Below the pieces are notes generated by a model, which saw only the letters and a program-made list of their open reading frames with translations, was not told the DNA's origin and searched no databases. Shown in pieces: positions 9,428-16,499 of a stretch of DNA of 29,034 bases; position 1 is the stretch's first letter, and the number at the start of each line of letters is the position of its first letter. The stretch comes from Bacillota bacterium (lineage in GTDB: Bacteria; Bacillota; Clostridia; Christensenellales; Aristaeellaceae): assembly GCA_023402355.1 (NCBI GenBank), contig JAEXCG010000169.1, positions 1-29,034 of the forward strand. Reading direction: 5' to 3'. The translations under genes were made by a program, and so were the position numbers.

Positions 9428-9886
9428 TTAGAAAATAGCCTCCCTTTTTATTAAGTCAATAAGGCTATTCTGGTCAGCGCTATTCAACTTTGAGAAATAG
9501 AAACTACATCCAAGACATTTTCGATATTCAATATTCTCTATAAAAAACGGATTGGGTCCTTTACAATGATCGTTGCAGTTATGACAATCGTAGGCAGTTT
9601 TTATTAAACCGATTAAATTTTCGGAACAATTATCAAGCTCATCCTTATATTTCTCTATATTGGATAACATGGCTTTAATTCGCCACCACTTATCGGTGCA
9701 TTCAACCGTAAAGAGAACTCTGGATGGCTTTTTGTTTGAGAAAACGCATTTCCACGTTTTATGAGCCGTTGCAAAGCGTACTTGGCTTTTGCAATTTAAT
9801 TGTTTTCCTAATTTAATAAATCTTTCCGCATCTGAAAATTCATCTGCGGGTAAAATGTTTATCATTTCAATTGGTGATTTTTCCAT
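9428..9886 (-). CDS. Small Cys-cluster protein of unknown function
   Basis: I do not recognise this 152-residue protein with confidence. The N-terminal half (1-75) looks like a small alpha/beta domain with KTWKCVFSNKKPSRVLFTVE and a WW pair at 67-68. It resembles DUF3788-type or DNA-binding-partner domains only vaguely. The C-terminal half has five cysteines spaced like a metal site: C101, C104, C108, then C124 and C127. No membrane segment or signal peptide is visible. The ATG at 9886 has AGAGGA upstream. It is AT-rich and precedes the GyrI-like gene in what looks like a two-gene operon, set between GC-rich core genes. Horizontal gain as a pair is plausible. A zinc- or iron-sulfur-binding role is an inference from cysteine spacing alone. 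Confidence 0.6.
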   Translation of the reverse strand: MEKSPIEMINILPADEFSDAERFIKLGKQLNCKSQVRFATAHKTWKCVFSNKKPSRVLFTVECTDKWWRIKAMLSNIEKYKDELDNCSENLIGLIKTAYDCHNCNDHCKGPNPFFIENIEYRKCLGCSFYFSKLNSADQNSLIDLIKREAIF

Positions 9887-9913
9887 CTGCTAATTCCTCT
9901 TTCTATCATTTTT

Positions 9914-9942
9914 ATTTTAGTATGCGTGCATGAAAATGTCAA
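9914..9942 (-). promoter_or_regulatory. Promoter of the Cys-cluster / GyrI-like operon
   Basis: Minus strand: perfect TTGACA (9937-9942), 17-bp spacer, TAAAAT (9914-9919), 28 bp before the start codon. One of the best promoter matches in the window. Confidence 0.85.
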
Positions 9943-10010
9943 ACAATTCATTTCGTTTCATTTCTTCATGGCATTGTTCATAACCGTATTTGTGCGCTTG
10001 AGCATCACTC

Positions 10011-10044
10011 AAAACACCCATTCACGCCGGACTGTGAATGGGTG
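10011..10044 (-). terminator. Terminator of the traX-like / two-component operon
   Basis: An 11-bp stem (CACCCATTCAC / GTGAATGGGTG, 10015-10044) with an 8-base loop, 35 bases beyond the kinase stop, followed on the minus strand by TTTT. On the plus strand CTTCTTTTCTTT follows the stem, so it may work in both directions. Confidence 0.85.
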
Positions 10045-10078
10045 CTTCTTTTCTTTGGGCCGCATTCGGCCATATCCG

Positions 10079-11416
10079 TTAATCGACGGTCCCGTCGATC
10101 CATATCGTGACGCGCGCGCCGCCCGCCTCGCCGTTTTCCAGCCTCAGGCCCCCTCCGTGACGCCGCGCCGTCTGCTCCGCGCCGTAAAGGCCCAGTCCGT
10201 AATGGCCGTCCTGGCCCCTCGCCCGCTCGTCCCGGAAGAAGCGTTCCTGCCCGTGCAGCAGCGCGTCCTTCGTAAAGCCCGGGCCCGTATCCTCCACCGT
10301 GAAGGCCGCGCCGTCGGCGAACTGCTCCGCTATCAGCTTCACCCGTCCGCCCGCGGGCGTGAAGCGCGCTGCGTTGTCGATCAGGTTCATGACCGCGCGC
10401 TGCATTGCCTGCGCGTCCATCATGGCAAAGCCCGACGCCTCCGCCTGAAAGGAGAGGCCCGCGCCCTCGCAGAGCGTCCGGGCCGATTCCAAAAAGCCTT
10501 GCGCCCAGCCGGACAGCTCCGTCTTCCGCCGGTCGAGCGCGCCCGTCTCGTCCAGGAGCGCCCCGCGCAGCTCCTTCACGTAAGCCCGCGCGCTCTCGGC
10601 GCTCTGCACGATTGCCTCCGCATAGCGGCGCTGCGCCGCATTCAGATCCTCGTCCTCCTCCAGCAGCTCGGCATTCCCTTCGATGACCGTGAGCGGCGTG
10701 CGCAGGTCGTGCACCAGCGACTGCATCTGCTCCCGCCGCTGCTGTTCAAGACTCCACTGGCGGCTCAGCGATTCCCTGAGGGCGTCCTTCATCTGCCCCA
10801 TCGCGTCCAGCACGCCGCCGATTTCACGAACGCCGGAGCGGGGTATCTCAAAGTCCAGGTCCTGCCTCGCAACCCGCTCGGCGACGCCGGAGAGCAGGTC
10901 GATCTGCCGCTTCAGCTTTCGGCTGAACGAGAACGCCGTCAGCAGGATCACCGTCCCCCAGCCCGCCACGAGCAGCAGGAACATCAGCATCTGAAAGTCC
11001 GGCAGGCGCCCCCGCAGGGCTTCGTTCCCGTAGGGCGTGTTGTAATCAAAGATGAGCAGGCAGACGCGCCCGTCCGAAAGCGGCACGCGTATCTCAAAAT
11101 CGGACGCCGCGCGCCCCTGCCTGAGGCGCTTCTGCACGCCCTCCCGCGCCCGGCCCTCGAGCGAGGACTCGAGGATATCGCCCGATTCGCTTAGCAGCGC
11201 GTAATCGAAGAAAGACGAGTGCACCGATTCGTCCAGCGCGCCCGTTTCCCGCATTCGCTCCGCCGCCGCCAGCGCGGCACGCTCGCCCGTGTAAGCGGGC
11301 AGCACGAACCCCGCCTCGATGGCGTGCAGGATGCCGCCCCACCATAGGAGCGCGACGGCCGCCGCCAGCGCGCCGGTGGCGATCAGGTAGCGCACGAAGA
11401 GCCCCCGAAGCGTCAC
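10079..11416 (-). CDS. Two-component sensor histidine kinase
   Basis: A 445-residue membrane kinase. TM1 is at about residues 7-30, an extracytoplasmic sensor loop at 31-140, TM2 at 143-164, and a HAMP-like linker follows. The H-box is SLVHDLRTPLTVI with phospho-acceptor H236, the N-box NLIDNAARFTP with N348, the G1 box EDTGPGF near 376-382 and the G2 box GLGLYG near 408. The start chosen is GTG at 11416: it overlaps the response-regulator stop (GTGA), and the protein then begins VTLRGLFVRYLI directly before TM1. It pairs with the adjacent OmpR-type regulator. The short sensor loop shows no named domain, so the signal is unknown. Being downstream of a TraX-like membrane protein suggests a cell-envelope or surface stimulus, but that is inference. 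Confidence 0.92.
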   Translation of the reverse strand: MTLRGLFVRYLIATGALAAAVALLWWGGILHAIEAGFVLPAYTGERAALAAAERMRETGALDESVHSSFFDYALLSESGDILESSLEGRAREGVQKRLRQGRAASDFEIRVPLSDGRVCLLIFDYNTPYGNEALRGRLPDFQMLMFLLLVAGWGTVILLTAFSFSRKLKRQIDLLSGVAERVARQDLDFEIPRSGVREIGGVLDAMGQMKDALRESLSRQWSLEQQRREQMQSLVHDLRTPLTVIEGNAELLEEDEDLNAAQRRYAEAIVQSAESARAYVKELRGALLDETGALDRRKTELSGWAQGFLESARTLCEGAGLSFQAEASGFAMMDAQAMQRAVMNLIDNAARFTPAGGRVKLIAEQFADGAAFTVEDTGPGFTKDALLHGQERFFRDERARGQDGHYGLGLYGAEQTARRHGGGLRLENGEAGGARVTIWIDGTVD

Positions 11417-12084
11417 GCCCTTTCCGCGCTCCACTTGTACCCCACCCCCCAGACCGTTTCGATCGGTTCCCGGCCCACCGCGCGCAGCTTGGCGCGGATG
11501 TTCTTCACGTGCTCCGCAATGGCCGACGCGTCCGAGGCGCTCTCCAGACCGAAGACCGCCTCCAGAATCTGTTCCTTGGAAAACACCTGCCCCCTGTGCT
11601 CCAGCAGAAAGACGCAGATGTCGAACTCGCCGCGCGTCAGCGAAAGGGGCGTCCCCTCGCACGAGGCCTCGCGGGCGGCGATGTCAAAGCGCAGGCCCTC
11701 CGCCGTCAGCGCATGGCTGCGCACGCGGGCCTCGCGCCGCAGGTGCGCGGCCACACGCGCCCGCAGCTCTGTGAGGCGAAAGGGTTTGACGACGTAGTCG
11801 TCCCCGCCGATGCCCAGGCCGTGCGCGACGGAGGCCTCGTCGTCGCGCGCGGTCAGAAAGAGGATCGGGCAGTCCACCTGCTCCCGCAGCCGGGCGCAGA
11901 GCGAAAAGCCGTCCTCCCCCGGCATCATCACGTCGAGCAGGATGAGCTCGGCCCGGCGGAGCTTGGCCTCCGAAAGCTCCGCCGCGCTTTTCGCCGTCAT
12001 CACGGTATGTCCCTCGCGCGTAAGCGCCGCCCGAAGCAAATCGAGCATCGCCGGCTCGTCGTCCACCGCCAGAATCCAGGCCAT
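11413..12084 (-). CDS. OmpR/PhoB-family response regulator
   Basis: A 223-residue DNA-binding response regulator. The receiver domain (1-115) has the acidic pair D9/E10, phospho-acceptor D51 (LLDVMMPGEDG) and K100 (VVKPF). The winged-helix effector domain (about 128-220) contains LTRGEFDICVFLLEHRGQVFSKEQIL and ends ETVWGVGYKW, typical of OmpR/PhoB. The ATG at 12084 is used because the protein begins MAWILAVDDE; GGGGTGA precedes it. It starts 4 bases after the TraX-like stop and overlaps the kinase start by 4 bases, so the three genes are tightly coupled. Its target promoters cannot be told from the window. Confidence 0.95.
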   Translation of the reverse strand: MAWILAVDDEPAMLDLLRAALTREGHTVMTAKSAAELSEAKLRRAELILLDVMMPGEDGFSLCARLREQVDCPILFLTARDDEASVAHGLGIGGDDYVVKPFRLTELRARVAAHLRREARVRSHALTAEGLRFDIAAREASCEGTPLSLTRGEFDICVFLLEHRGQVFSKEQILEAVFGLESASDASAIAEHVKNIRAKLRAVGREPIETVWGVGYKWSAERA

Positions 12085-12088
12085 TCCA

Positions 12089-12931
12089 TCACCCCATGAG
12101 CACATGATACACCGCAAAGGAGAGCGCATACAAGATATAAACGTGCGCGGGATAGAAAATATAGAAGAAATGCTTGATGCCGCGCCCGCGCTTCCCGTTG
12201 TAGCAGAGCATGATCAGCGCCGCGCCCGCGCCCATCCACTCGTACGCCTCGTACAGCCAGAACGAGGCCGTCATCGGCAGGTCGGGCACGAGGAAATAAA
12301 GCCGCACCGTATACCAGAAAAGGTGGAAGAGCGCGAAGGCCGCCGCCTGTAGCCCGCGCTTTTTCCGAAAGATGTAGAGCACGAGGCCGGAAAGCACGAA
12401 GCCCGTGCCGCCCTCGACGCCCGTGTGCATGGGCAGCAGCGTATAGTTGAGCAGCAGCAGTCCCTTCGCCGCCCCCGGCGCCACGCCGACAAGGGCGCGC
12501 ATCAGGTACGGCCAGCCGAGCGTGAGGCCCAGCGTGACTATGCCCCGCAGCCAGCGCTTTTCCTCCAGCCAGGCCACGCCCTGCATCATGACGATGAGCA
12601 GCGCAAAGGTCATGAACACGCCGTTCATCGGGACAAAGCCGTCCGGGCGCGCGAAGCCCGTCACGATCATGCCGTATTGCACGAGCCCCATGACGCCGCC
12701 GATGAGGTAAAGCCGCAGAAAGTATTTTTTGCGGCTGCGCGTATGGGTAAACCCTTCCACCAGCAAAAAGAGAAAGAGGCCGCCCGCCAGGCGTCCAAGC
12801 CAACTGAACGCGATCGGAATTGCGCCCGTAAATTCAAAGAAGTATTGAATGTGATCCAGCACCATCAGCACGACCGCGATGCACTTGATTTGAAAGCCCG
12901 TAAGACCCTTAAAAGAGCGTTTTGATTCCAA
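12089..12931 (-). CDS. TraX family membrane protein
   Basis: A 280-residue polytopic protein with about eight hydrophobic segments. It opens LTGFQIKCIAVVLMVLDHIQYFF, the typical TraX-family beginning (TraX of the F plasmid acetylates pilin; chromosomal Firmicute members are of unknown role and belong to the wider acyltransferase-like membrane group). The conserved D and H of the MVLDH motif are present, and a C-terminal KHFFYIFYPAHVYILY matches the family ending. No ATG fits, so the start is TTG at 12931 with GGGAG ten bases upstream. It heads an operon with the response regulator and kinase. A possible role is O-acylation of a surface polymer controlled by the two-component pair; this is inferred from linkage only. 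Confidence 0.85.
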   Translation of the reverse strand: MESKRSFKGLTGFQIKCIAVVLMVLDHIQYFFEFTGAIPIAFSWLGRLAGGLFLFLLVEGFTHTRSRKKYFLRLYLIGGVMGLVQYGMIVTGFARPDGFVPMNGVFMTFALLIVMMQGVAWLEEKRWLRGIVTLGLTLGWPYLMRALVGVAPGAAKGLLLLNYTLLPMHTGVEGGTGFVLSGLVLYIFRKKRGLQAAAFALFHLFWYTVRLYFLVPDLPMTASFWLYEAYEWMGAGAALIMLCYNGKRGRGIKHFFYIFYPAHVYILYALSFAVYHVLMG

Positions 12932-12963
12932 GGTTCATCATCTCCCGTTCGTTTGTGCCTCCC

Positions 12964-12991
12964 ATCTTAGCAAACGTTTATCAGGAAACGA
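12964..12991 (-). promoter_or_regulatory. Possible extended -10 promoter of the traX-like operon
   Basis: Minus strand TGCTAAGAT (-10 TAAGAT at 12964-12969) with an extended TG. The -35 region is poor. It lies between the YigZ terminator and the TTG start, the only space available for a promoter. Confidence 0.4.
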
Positions 12992-13001
12992 TAAGGAACG
13001 C

Positions 13002-13038
13002 AAAAAATTCCGCGCGGCGTTTTTAAGCCGCGCGGAAT
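13002..13038 (-). terminator. Terminator of the T-box / aminotransferase / tyrS / yigZ operon
   Basis: Perfect 12-bp stem ATTCCGCGCGGC / GCCGCGCGGAAT (13007-13038) with an 8-base loop, followed on the minus strand by TTTTTT. It starts 9 bases past the YigZ stop. Confidence 0.93.
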
Positions 13039-13046
13039 CCGCCTGT

Positions 13047-13697
13047 CTATTCCGTTTTGTCCTCTTCGTCCCAGGGGAAGTAGCACTCCCCGTCCTCCAG
13101 CGTTTCCACCCGTCCGTCGCAGACGCGCGTGATGTCCGCCAGGAGCTGCGCCTCGTCCCGCCTGCGCACGAGCAGGTTCGTCGTCACCCGGTCGGTAAAC
13201 TCCGTCCCCTCGATGCGGCAGGGCGCGCTTTTCAGGAAGTACTCCAGCCGCTGCCAGGTGGCGTAATCCACCTCGGCCAGGTGCCGTCGGGACATCTCCA
13301 TCGTCACCACGCCGCCGGCGTCCAGCGCCTCCTTGCTGCCCTGCGCATAGGCGCGCGTCAGCCCGCCCGCGCCCAGCAGGATGCCCCCAAAGTAGCGCGT
13401 GACGACCACGGCGCAGTCCACGACGCCGCGCGCCTTCATCACCTCGATGATGGGCATGCCCGCGGTGCCGCCGGGTTCGCCGTCGTCCGAATAGCGCATG
13501 ATGCCCATGTTGCGCCCGATGTTGTAGGCGTAACAGTTGTGGTTCGCATCCTTGTGCCGCGCGCGAACCTCCGCAAGGAAGGCGAGCGCCTCCGCCTCCG
13601 TGCGGCAGGGCGCGCCCTGGCCGATGAAGCGGCTCTTGTTGATGATGAATTCCTTTTCGCCGGGCGCGCGCAGCGTCTTGTAGGAAAGCGCCTCCAT
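13047..13697 (-). CDS. YigZ / IMPACT family protein
   Basis: A 216-residue cytosolic protein of the UPF0029 (IMPACT) family. The N-terminal domain (about 10-125) carries EKEFIINKSRFIG, then NCYAYNIG and the diagnostic RYSDDGEPGGTAGMPI, followed by VVDCAVVVTRYFGGILLGAGGLTRAY. The C-terminal ferredoxin-like DUF1949 domain (about 140-205) completes it. Bacterial members are widespread with no settled function; the eukaryotic IMPACT is a translation-stress regulator. The ATG at 13697 is 1 base after the tyrS stop, so it is translationally coupled, and the operon terminator follows. It ends in TAG directly before the hairpin, good evidence that TAG is a real stop here. Confidence 0.92.
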   Translation of the reverse strand: MEALSYKTLRAPGEKEFIINKSRFIGQGAPCRTEAEALAFLAEVRARHKDANHNCYAYNIGRNMGIMRYSDDGEPGGTAGMPIIEVMKARGVVDCAVVVTRYFGGILLGAGGLTRAYAQGSKEALDAGGVVTMEMSRRHLAEVDYATWQRLEYFLKSAPCRIEGTEFTDRVTTNLLVRRRDEAQLLADITRVCDGRVETLEDGECYFPWDEEDKTE

Positions 13698-13698
13698 C

Positions 13699-14922
13699 TT
13701 ACGCCTTGAGCACCAGGCGGTGGTAGCTCTTCTTGCCCTTGCGCATGAGGACGCCCTCGCCGCCGATCTGCTCCGCCGTGAGCACCGCGTTCACGTCGGT
13801 CACCTTTTCCTCGCCGATGGTGAGGCCGCCGCCCTGCACCAGCTTGCGCGCTTCGCCCTTGGAGGAGCACAGCCCGCACAGGAACGCGAGGGTCGTAACG
13901 CGGGCATCCTCCGCAAGCTGCGCCGCCGTGATCTCGGTCGTGGGCACGCTGCCCGAGAGCGCGCCGCCGCCGAACAGGGAGGCCGCCGCTTCCTGCGCCT
14001 TGCCGGCCTCCTCCTCGCCGTGCACCAGCTTCGTCACCTCGAAGGCAAGCACCTTCTTGGCCTCGTTGATGCCGCTGTCCTTCAGCGCGCCCAGACGGCG
14101 CACCTCGTCCATGGGCAGGAAGGTCAGCAGGGCCAGGCACTTTTGCACGTCCTGGTCGTCCACGTTGCGCCAGTACTGGTAGAAGTCGTAGGGGCTGGTG
14201 CGGTCGGCATCCAGCCACAGGGCGCCCGCCTCGGTCTTGCCCATCTTGCGCCCGTCGTGCGTGAGCAGCAGCTGGAATGTCAGGGCGAAGGCGTCCTGGC
14301 GTTCCTTGCGGCGAATCAGGTCCGCACCGCCCAGCATGTTGCTCCACTAGTCGTCGCCGCCGAGCTGCAGCCGGCAGCCGTACCGGCGGTAGAGCTCCAG
14401 GAAGTCGTAGCTCTGCATCAGCATGTAGGTGAACTCCAGGAAGGTCAAACCCTTTTCCAGGCGCTTCTTGTAGCACTCCGCCGTCAGCATGCGGTTGACG
14501 GAGAAGTAAACGCCGATCTCGCGCATGAAGTCGATGTAGTTCAGGTTGCGCAGCCAGTCCGCGTTGTTGGCGATCATCGCCTTGCCCTCGGAAAAGTCGA
14601 GGAAGCGGCTCATCTGCTTCTTGATGCTCTCCACGTTGTGGTCGATGTCGTCGACCGTGAGTACCTTGCGCAGGTCGCTCTTGCCGCTCGGATCGCCGAT
14701 CATGCCGGTGCCGCCGCCCATCAGGGCGATGGGGCGGTGCCCCGCCCTCTGCATGTGCGCCATGGCCATGATCGGGATGTAGTGGCCGATGTGCAGGCTG
14801 TCCGCCGTGGGGTCAAAGCCCACGTAAAACGTCGTGGGCTCCTCGAGCTGCTTGTACAGGTCCTCTTCAAAGGTCACCTGGGCGACGAAGCCGCGTTCCT
14901 TGAGTACGTCCAGAATGTGCAT
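13699..14922 (-). pseudogene. tyrS: Tyrosyl-tRNA synthetase, interrupted by an in-frame TAG
   Basis: TyrRS charges tRNA-Tyr. Read through, the frame encodes 407 codons, full length. The N-terminal half (residues 1-191) has FDPTADSLHIGHY with the HIGH motif at 44-47. The C-terminal half has KMGKT (about 226-230, the KMSKS loop) and the S4 RNA-binding domain at the end. One codon, TAG at 14347-14349, stops it after LQLGGDD, just where the family has the Gln of GGxDQW; CAG to TAG is a single C-to-T change. The rest of both halves is intact with no other lesion. An ATG three codons later (14335-14337) has GGAG upstream. Either this is a nonsense mutation or assembly error, or a split or suppressed product exists. 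It belongs to the Tyr T-box operon, between the aminotransferase and yigZ. Confidence 0.9.
14347..14349 (-). other. tyrS: In-frame amber codon at the conserved Gln of TyrRS
   Basis: The minus strand reads GACGACTAGTGGAGCAACATG. Both flanking frames are in register, so there is no indel. A GGAG lies 4 bases before an in-frame ATG, so reinitiation is possible. TAG ends YigZ, GpsA and the GyrI-like gene, so it is read as stop in this genome. Confidence 0.9.
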
Positions 14923-14942
14923 GTCTCAAACCTCCATTGGTT

Positions 14943-16133
14943 TTATTTCAGTTCCCCTTCGACCACCTGACGCAGGATGTCCATGCCCTGGTCGATCTTT
15001 TCGATCGTGCTGTTCGAGAAGTTCAGGCGCACGGTGTTCCGGTGCGTGCCCTCTTCACAGTAGAAGTGCGTGCCCGGCACGTAGGCGACGCCCCGCTCGA
15101 TGGCCTTGGGCATCATCGCAAGGGTGTCGATGCCCTCCGGCAGCTCCGCCCAGATGAAGAGCCCGCCCTGCGGATGCGTAAACCGCGTATCCGGGAAATC
15201 CCCGAGGTGGGAGAGCATCCGGTTCATCTGCACGGCGTAGCTTTGGCAGATGCTCCGCACGTGCTCCTCCATGAGCCCGCGGTTCAGGTACTCCGCGACG
15301 ATGGCCTGCGTCAGGTTGGAGGAGTGCACGTCGTTCGCCTGCTTGCCAAAGATCATCTTCTGGCGGATGGGTTCCTCCACGATCGCCGCGCCGATGCGCA
15401 GGCCCGGCGAGATCAGCTTGGAGAAGGAGGCCATGTGCACGACCCAGCCCGCCTTGTCGTAGCTCTTGATCGAGGGCAGCGCCTCGCCCGCGTAGCGCAG
15501 GTCGCGATAGGGGTCGTCCTCCATGACGACCATGCCGTACTTCTCCGCCATCTCGGCGATGGGCCGACGCCTGTCCGCCGCGAGCGTGCGGCCCGTGGGG
15601 TTTTGGAAGGACGGGATGACGTAGAGCATCTTCGGATGGTGCGCCTTGACGAGGCGCTCCAGGTCCTCCAGCACGATGCCGCCCTCGTCGGTCTCAACGG
15701 GCACCAGCTTCGCCTGATAGAGCTTGAGCGCCTGCAGCGTCCCCAGGAACGTCGGGCTTTCCACCAGCACCACGTCGCCGGGGTTGATGAGCGCCTTAGC
15801 CAGCAGGTCGATGCCCTGGGTGGAGCCGGTCACGGGCAGCACTTCCTCCGGGCCGCACTCGATGCCGAGCCCTTTCACCCACTTTGCGACCGCTTCCTTG
15901 TAGGGCGCGTAGCCGTCCGTCGCGCCGTATTGCAGGATGCGCTTGCCGTCCCCCAGCAGCACGTCGCGCGAGATGTCCGCGATGACGGTTTCCTCCAGCG
16001 CGGAGGCCGCCGGGTTGCCGCCGCCGAACGAGATCATGTTCGGCCGCGTCATGTACTTGAGGATTTCGCGGATCGCGCTGCCGGTGATGCCGTTAAAGCG
16101 CTCCGCAAACTGCACGGATTCGATCGATGGCAT
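14943..16133 (-). CDS. PLP-dependent class I/II aminotransferase (2-aminoadipate/aromatic type)
   Basis: A 396-residue aminotransferase of the MocR-related, LysN/KAT II-like group, without the GntR helix-turn-helix. Visible features are MISFGGGNPAASAL (substrate loop, near 33), TGSTQGIDLL (phosphate site), PSFQNPTGRTL (the Asn of the PLP-aspartate region), EDDPYRDLRY and the PLP-lysine motif SFSKLISPGLRIG with K near 240. The C-terminal Arg in NTVRLNFS would bind the substrate carboxylate. The ATG at 16133 follows AGGGAAG. It is the first gene after a Tyr-specific T-box and 20 bases before tyrS, so tyrosine or another aromatic 2-oxo acid is the likely substrate; the fold family also covers 2-aminoadipate, kynurenine and valine enzymes, so this remains inference. 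Confidence 0.88.
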   Translation of the reverse strand: MPSIESVQFAERFNGITGSAIREILKYMTRPNMISFGGGNPAASALEETVIADISRDVLLGDGKRILQYGATDGYAPYKEAVAKWVKGLGIECGPEEVLPVTGSTQGIDLLAKALINPGDVVLVESPTFLGTLQALKLYQAKLVPVETDEGGIVLEDLERLVKAHHPKMLYVIPSFQNPTGRTLAADRRRPIAEMAEKYGMVVMEDDPYRDLRYAGEALPSIKSYDKAGWVVHMASFSKLISPGLRIGAAIVEEPIRQKMIFGKQANDVHSSNLTQAIVAEYLNRGLMEEHVRSICQSYAVQMNRMLSHLGDFPDTRFTHPQGGLFIWAELPEGIDTLAMMPKAIERGVAYVPGTHFYCEEGTHRNTVRLNFSNSTIEKIDQGMDILRQVVEGELK

Positions 16134-16162
16134 ATGAAAACTTCCCTTCTTCTGTCGTGCCT

Positions 16163-16432
16163 GGAAACGAAAAACGCCTTCCGGCACGCTGCTGCGTACC
16201 GGAAGGCGTATAACCGCTGTACCACTTCCGTTTAGCGCCCTCTTGCGAAAGACGCCCTCATCGCCCGCCAACACGGGCCTGCGCTGTAAGCGGCGCACCG
16301 CCGAAGCCCTACTTTCAACCTTTCAGGCCCGCGCTCGGGGATGTATTCGCCGGACGCCGCCGCTTTCTTCCACCAACCGAAAGCTCTCTTGAGGCCAGCC
16401 GCCCGGGTACTTCTTCCCGTCCTCGCGTATAT
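16163..16432 (-). promoter_or_regulatory. T-box riboswitch, tyrosine (UAC) specifier
   Basis: Transcribed leftwards. Stem I contains AGTA on its 5' side, then AGAGAGC...GGTTGGTGGAAG (the conserved AG-bulge/distal-loop stem), and the specifier loop GAA-TAC-A with UAC at 16343-16345, a tyrosine codon. The antiterminator T-box sequence TGGTACAGCGG is at 16214-16225; its TGGT could pair with the ACCA end of uncharged tRNA-Tyr. The terminator hairpin (ACGCCTTCCGG / CCGGAAGGCGT, 16174-16209) ends in TTTTTCGTTT. This predicts induction of the aminotransferase-tyrS-yigZ operon when tRNA-Tyr is uncharged. Confidence 0.92.
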
Positions 16433-16438
16433 GCTGGC

Positions 16439-16467
16439 ATTATACTGCGCCGTTTCCCGCTTGTCAA
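16439..16467 (-). promoter_or_regulatory. Consensus sigma-A promoter of the T-box operon
   Basis: Minus strand: TTGACA (16462-16467), 17-bp spacer, TATAAT (16439-16444), both perfect. The T-box leader begins directly after it. The promoter sits in the 55 bases after the MATE stop. Confidence 0.95.
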
Positions 16468-16499
16468 TCCCGGACCGGCAAACTTTCTTTTCGTCCCGC

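Noticed and set aside
14337..14349. Genome-wide reassignment of TAG to glutamine
   Set aside because: yigZ, gpsA and the GyrI-like gene end in TAG at the expected family length, and yigZ's TAG is followed at once by a terminator. Only tyrS has an internal one.
13439..14476. 345-codon minus-strand frame bridging yigZ and tyrS
   Set aside because: It is in a third frame across two conserved genes and reads as Arg/Ala/Gly-rich shadow sequence.
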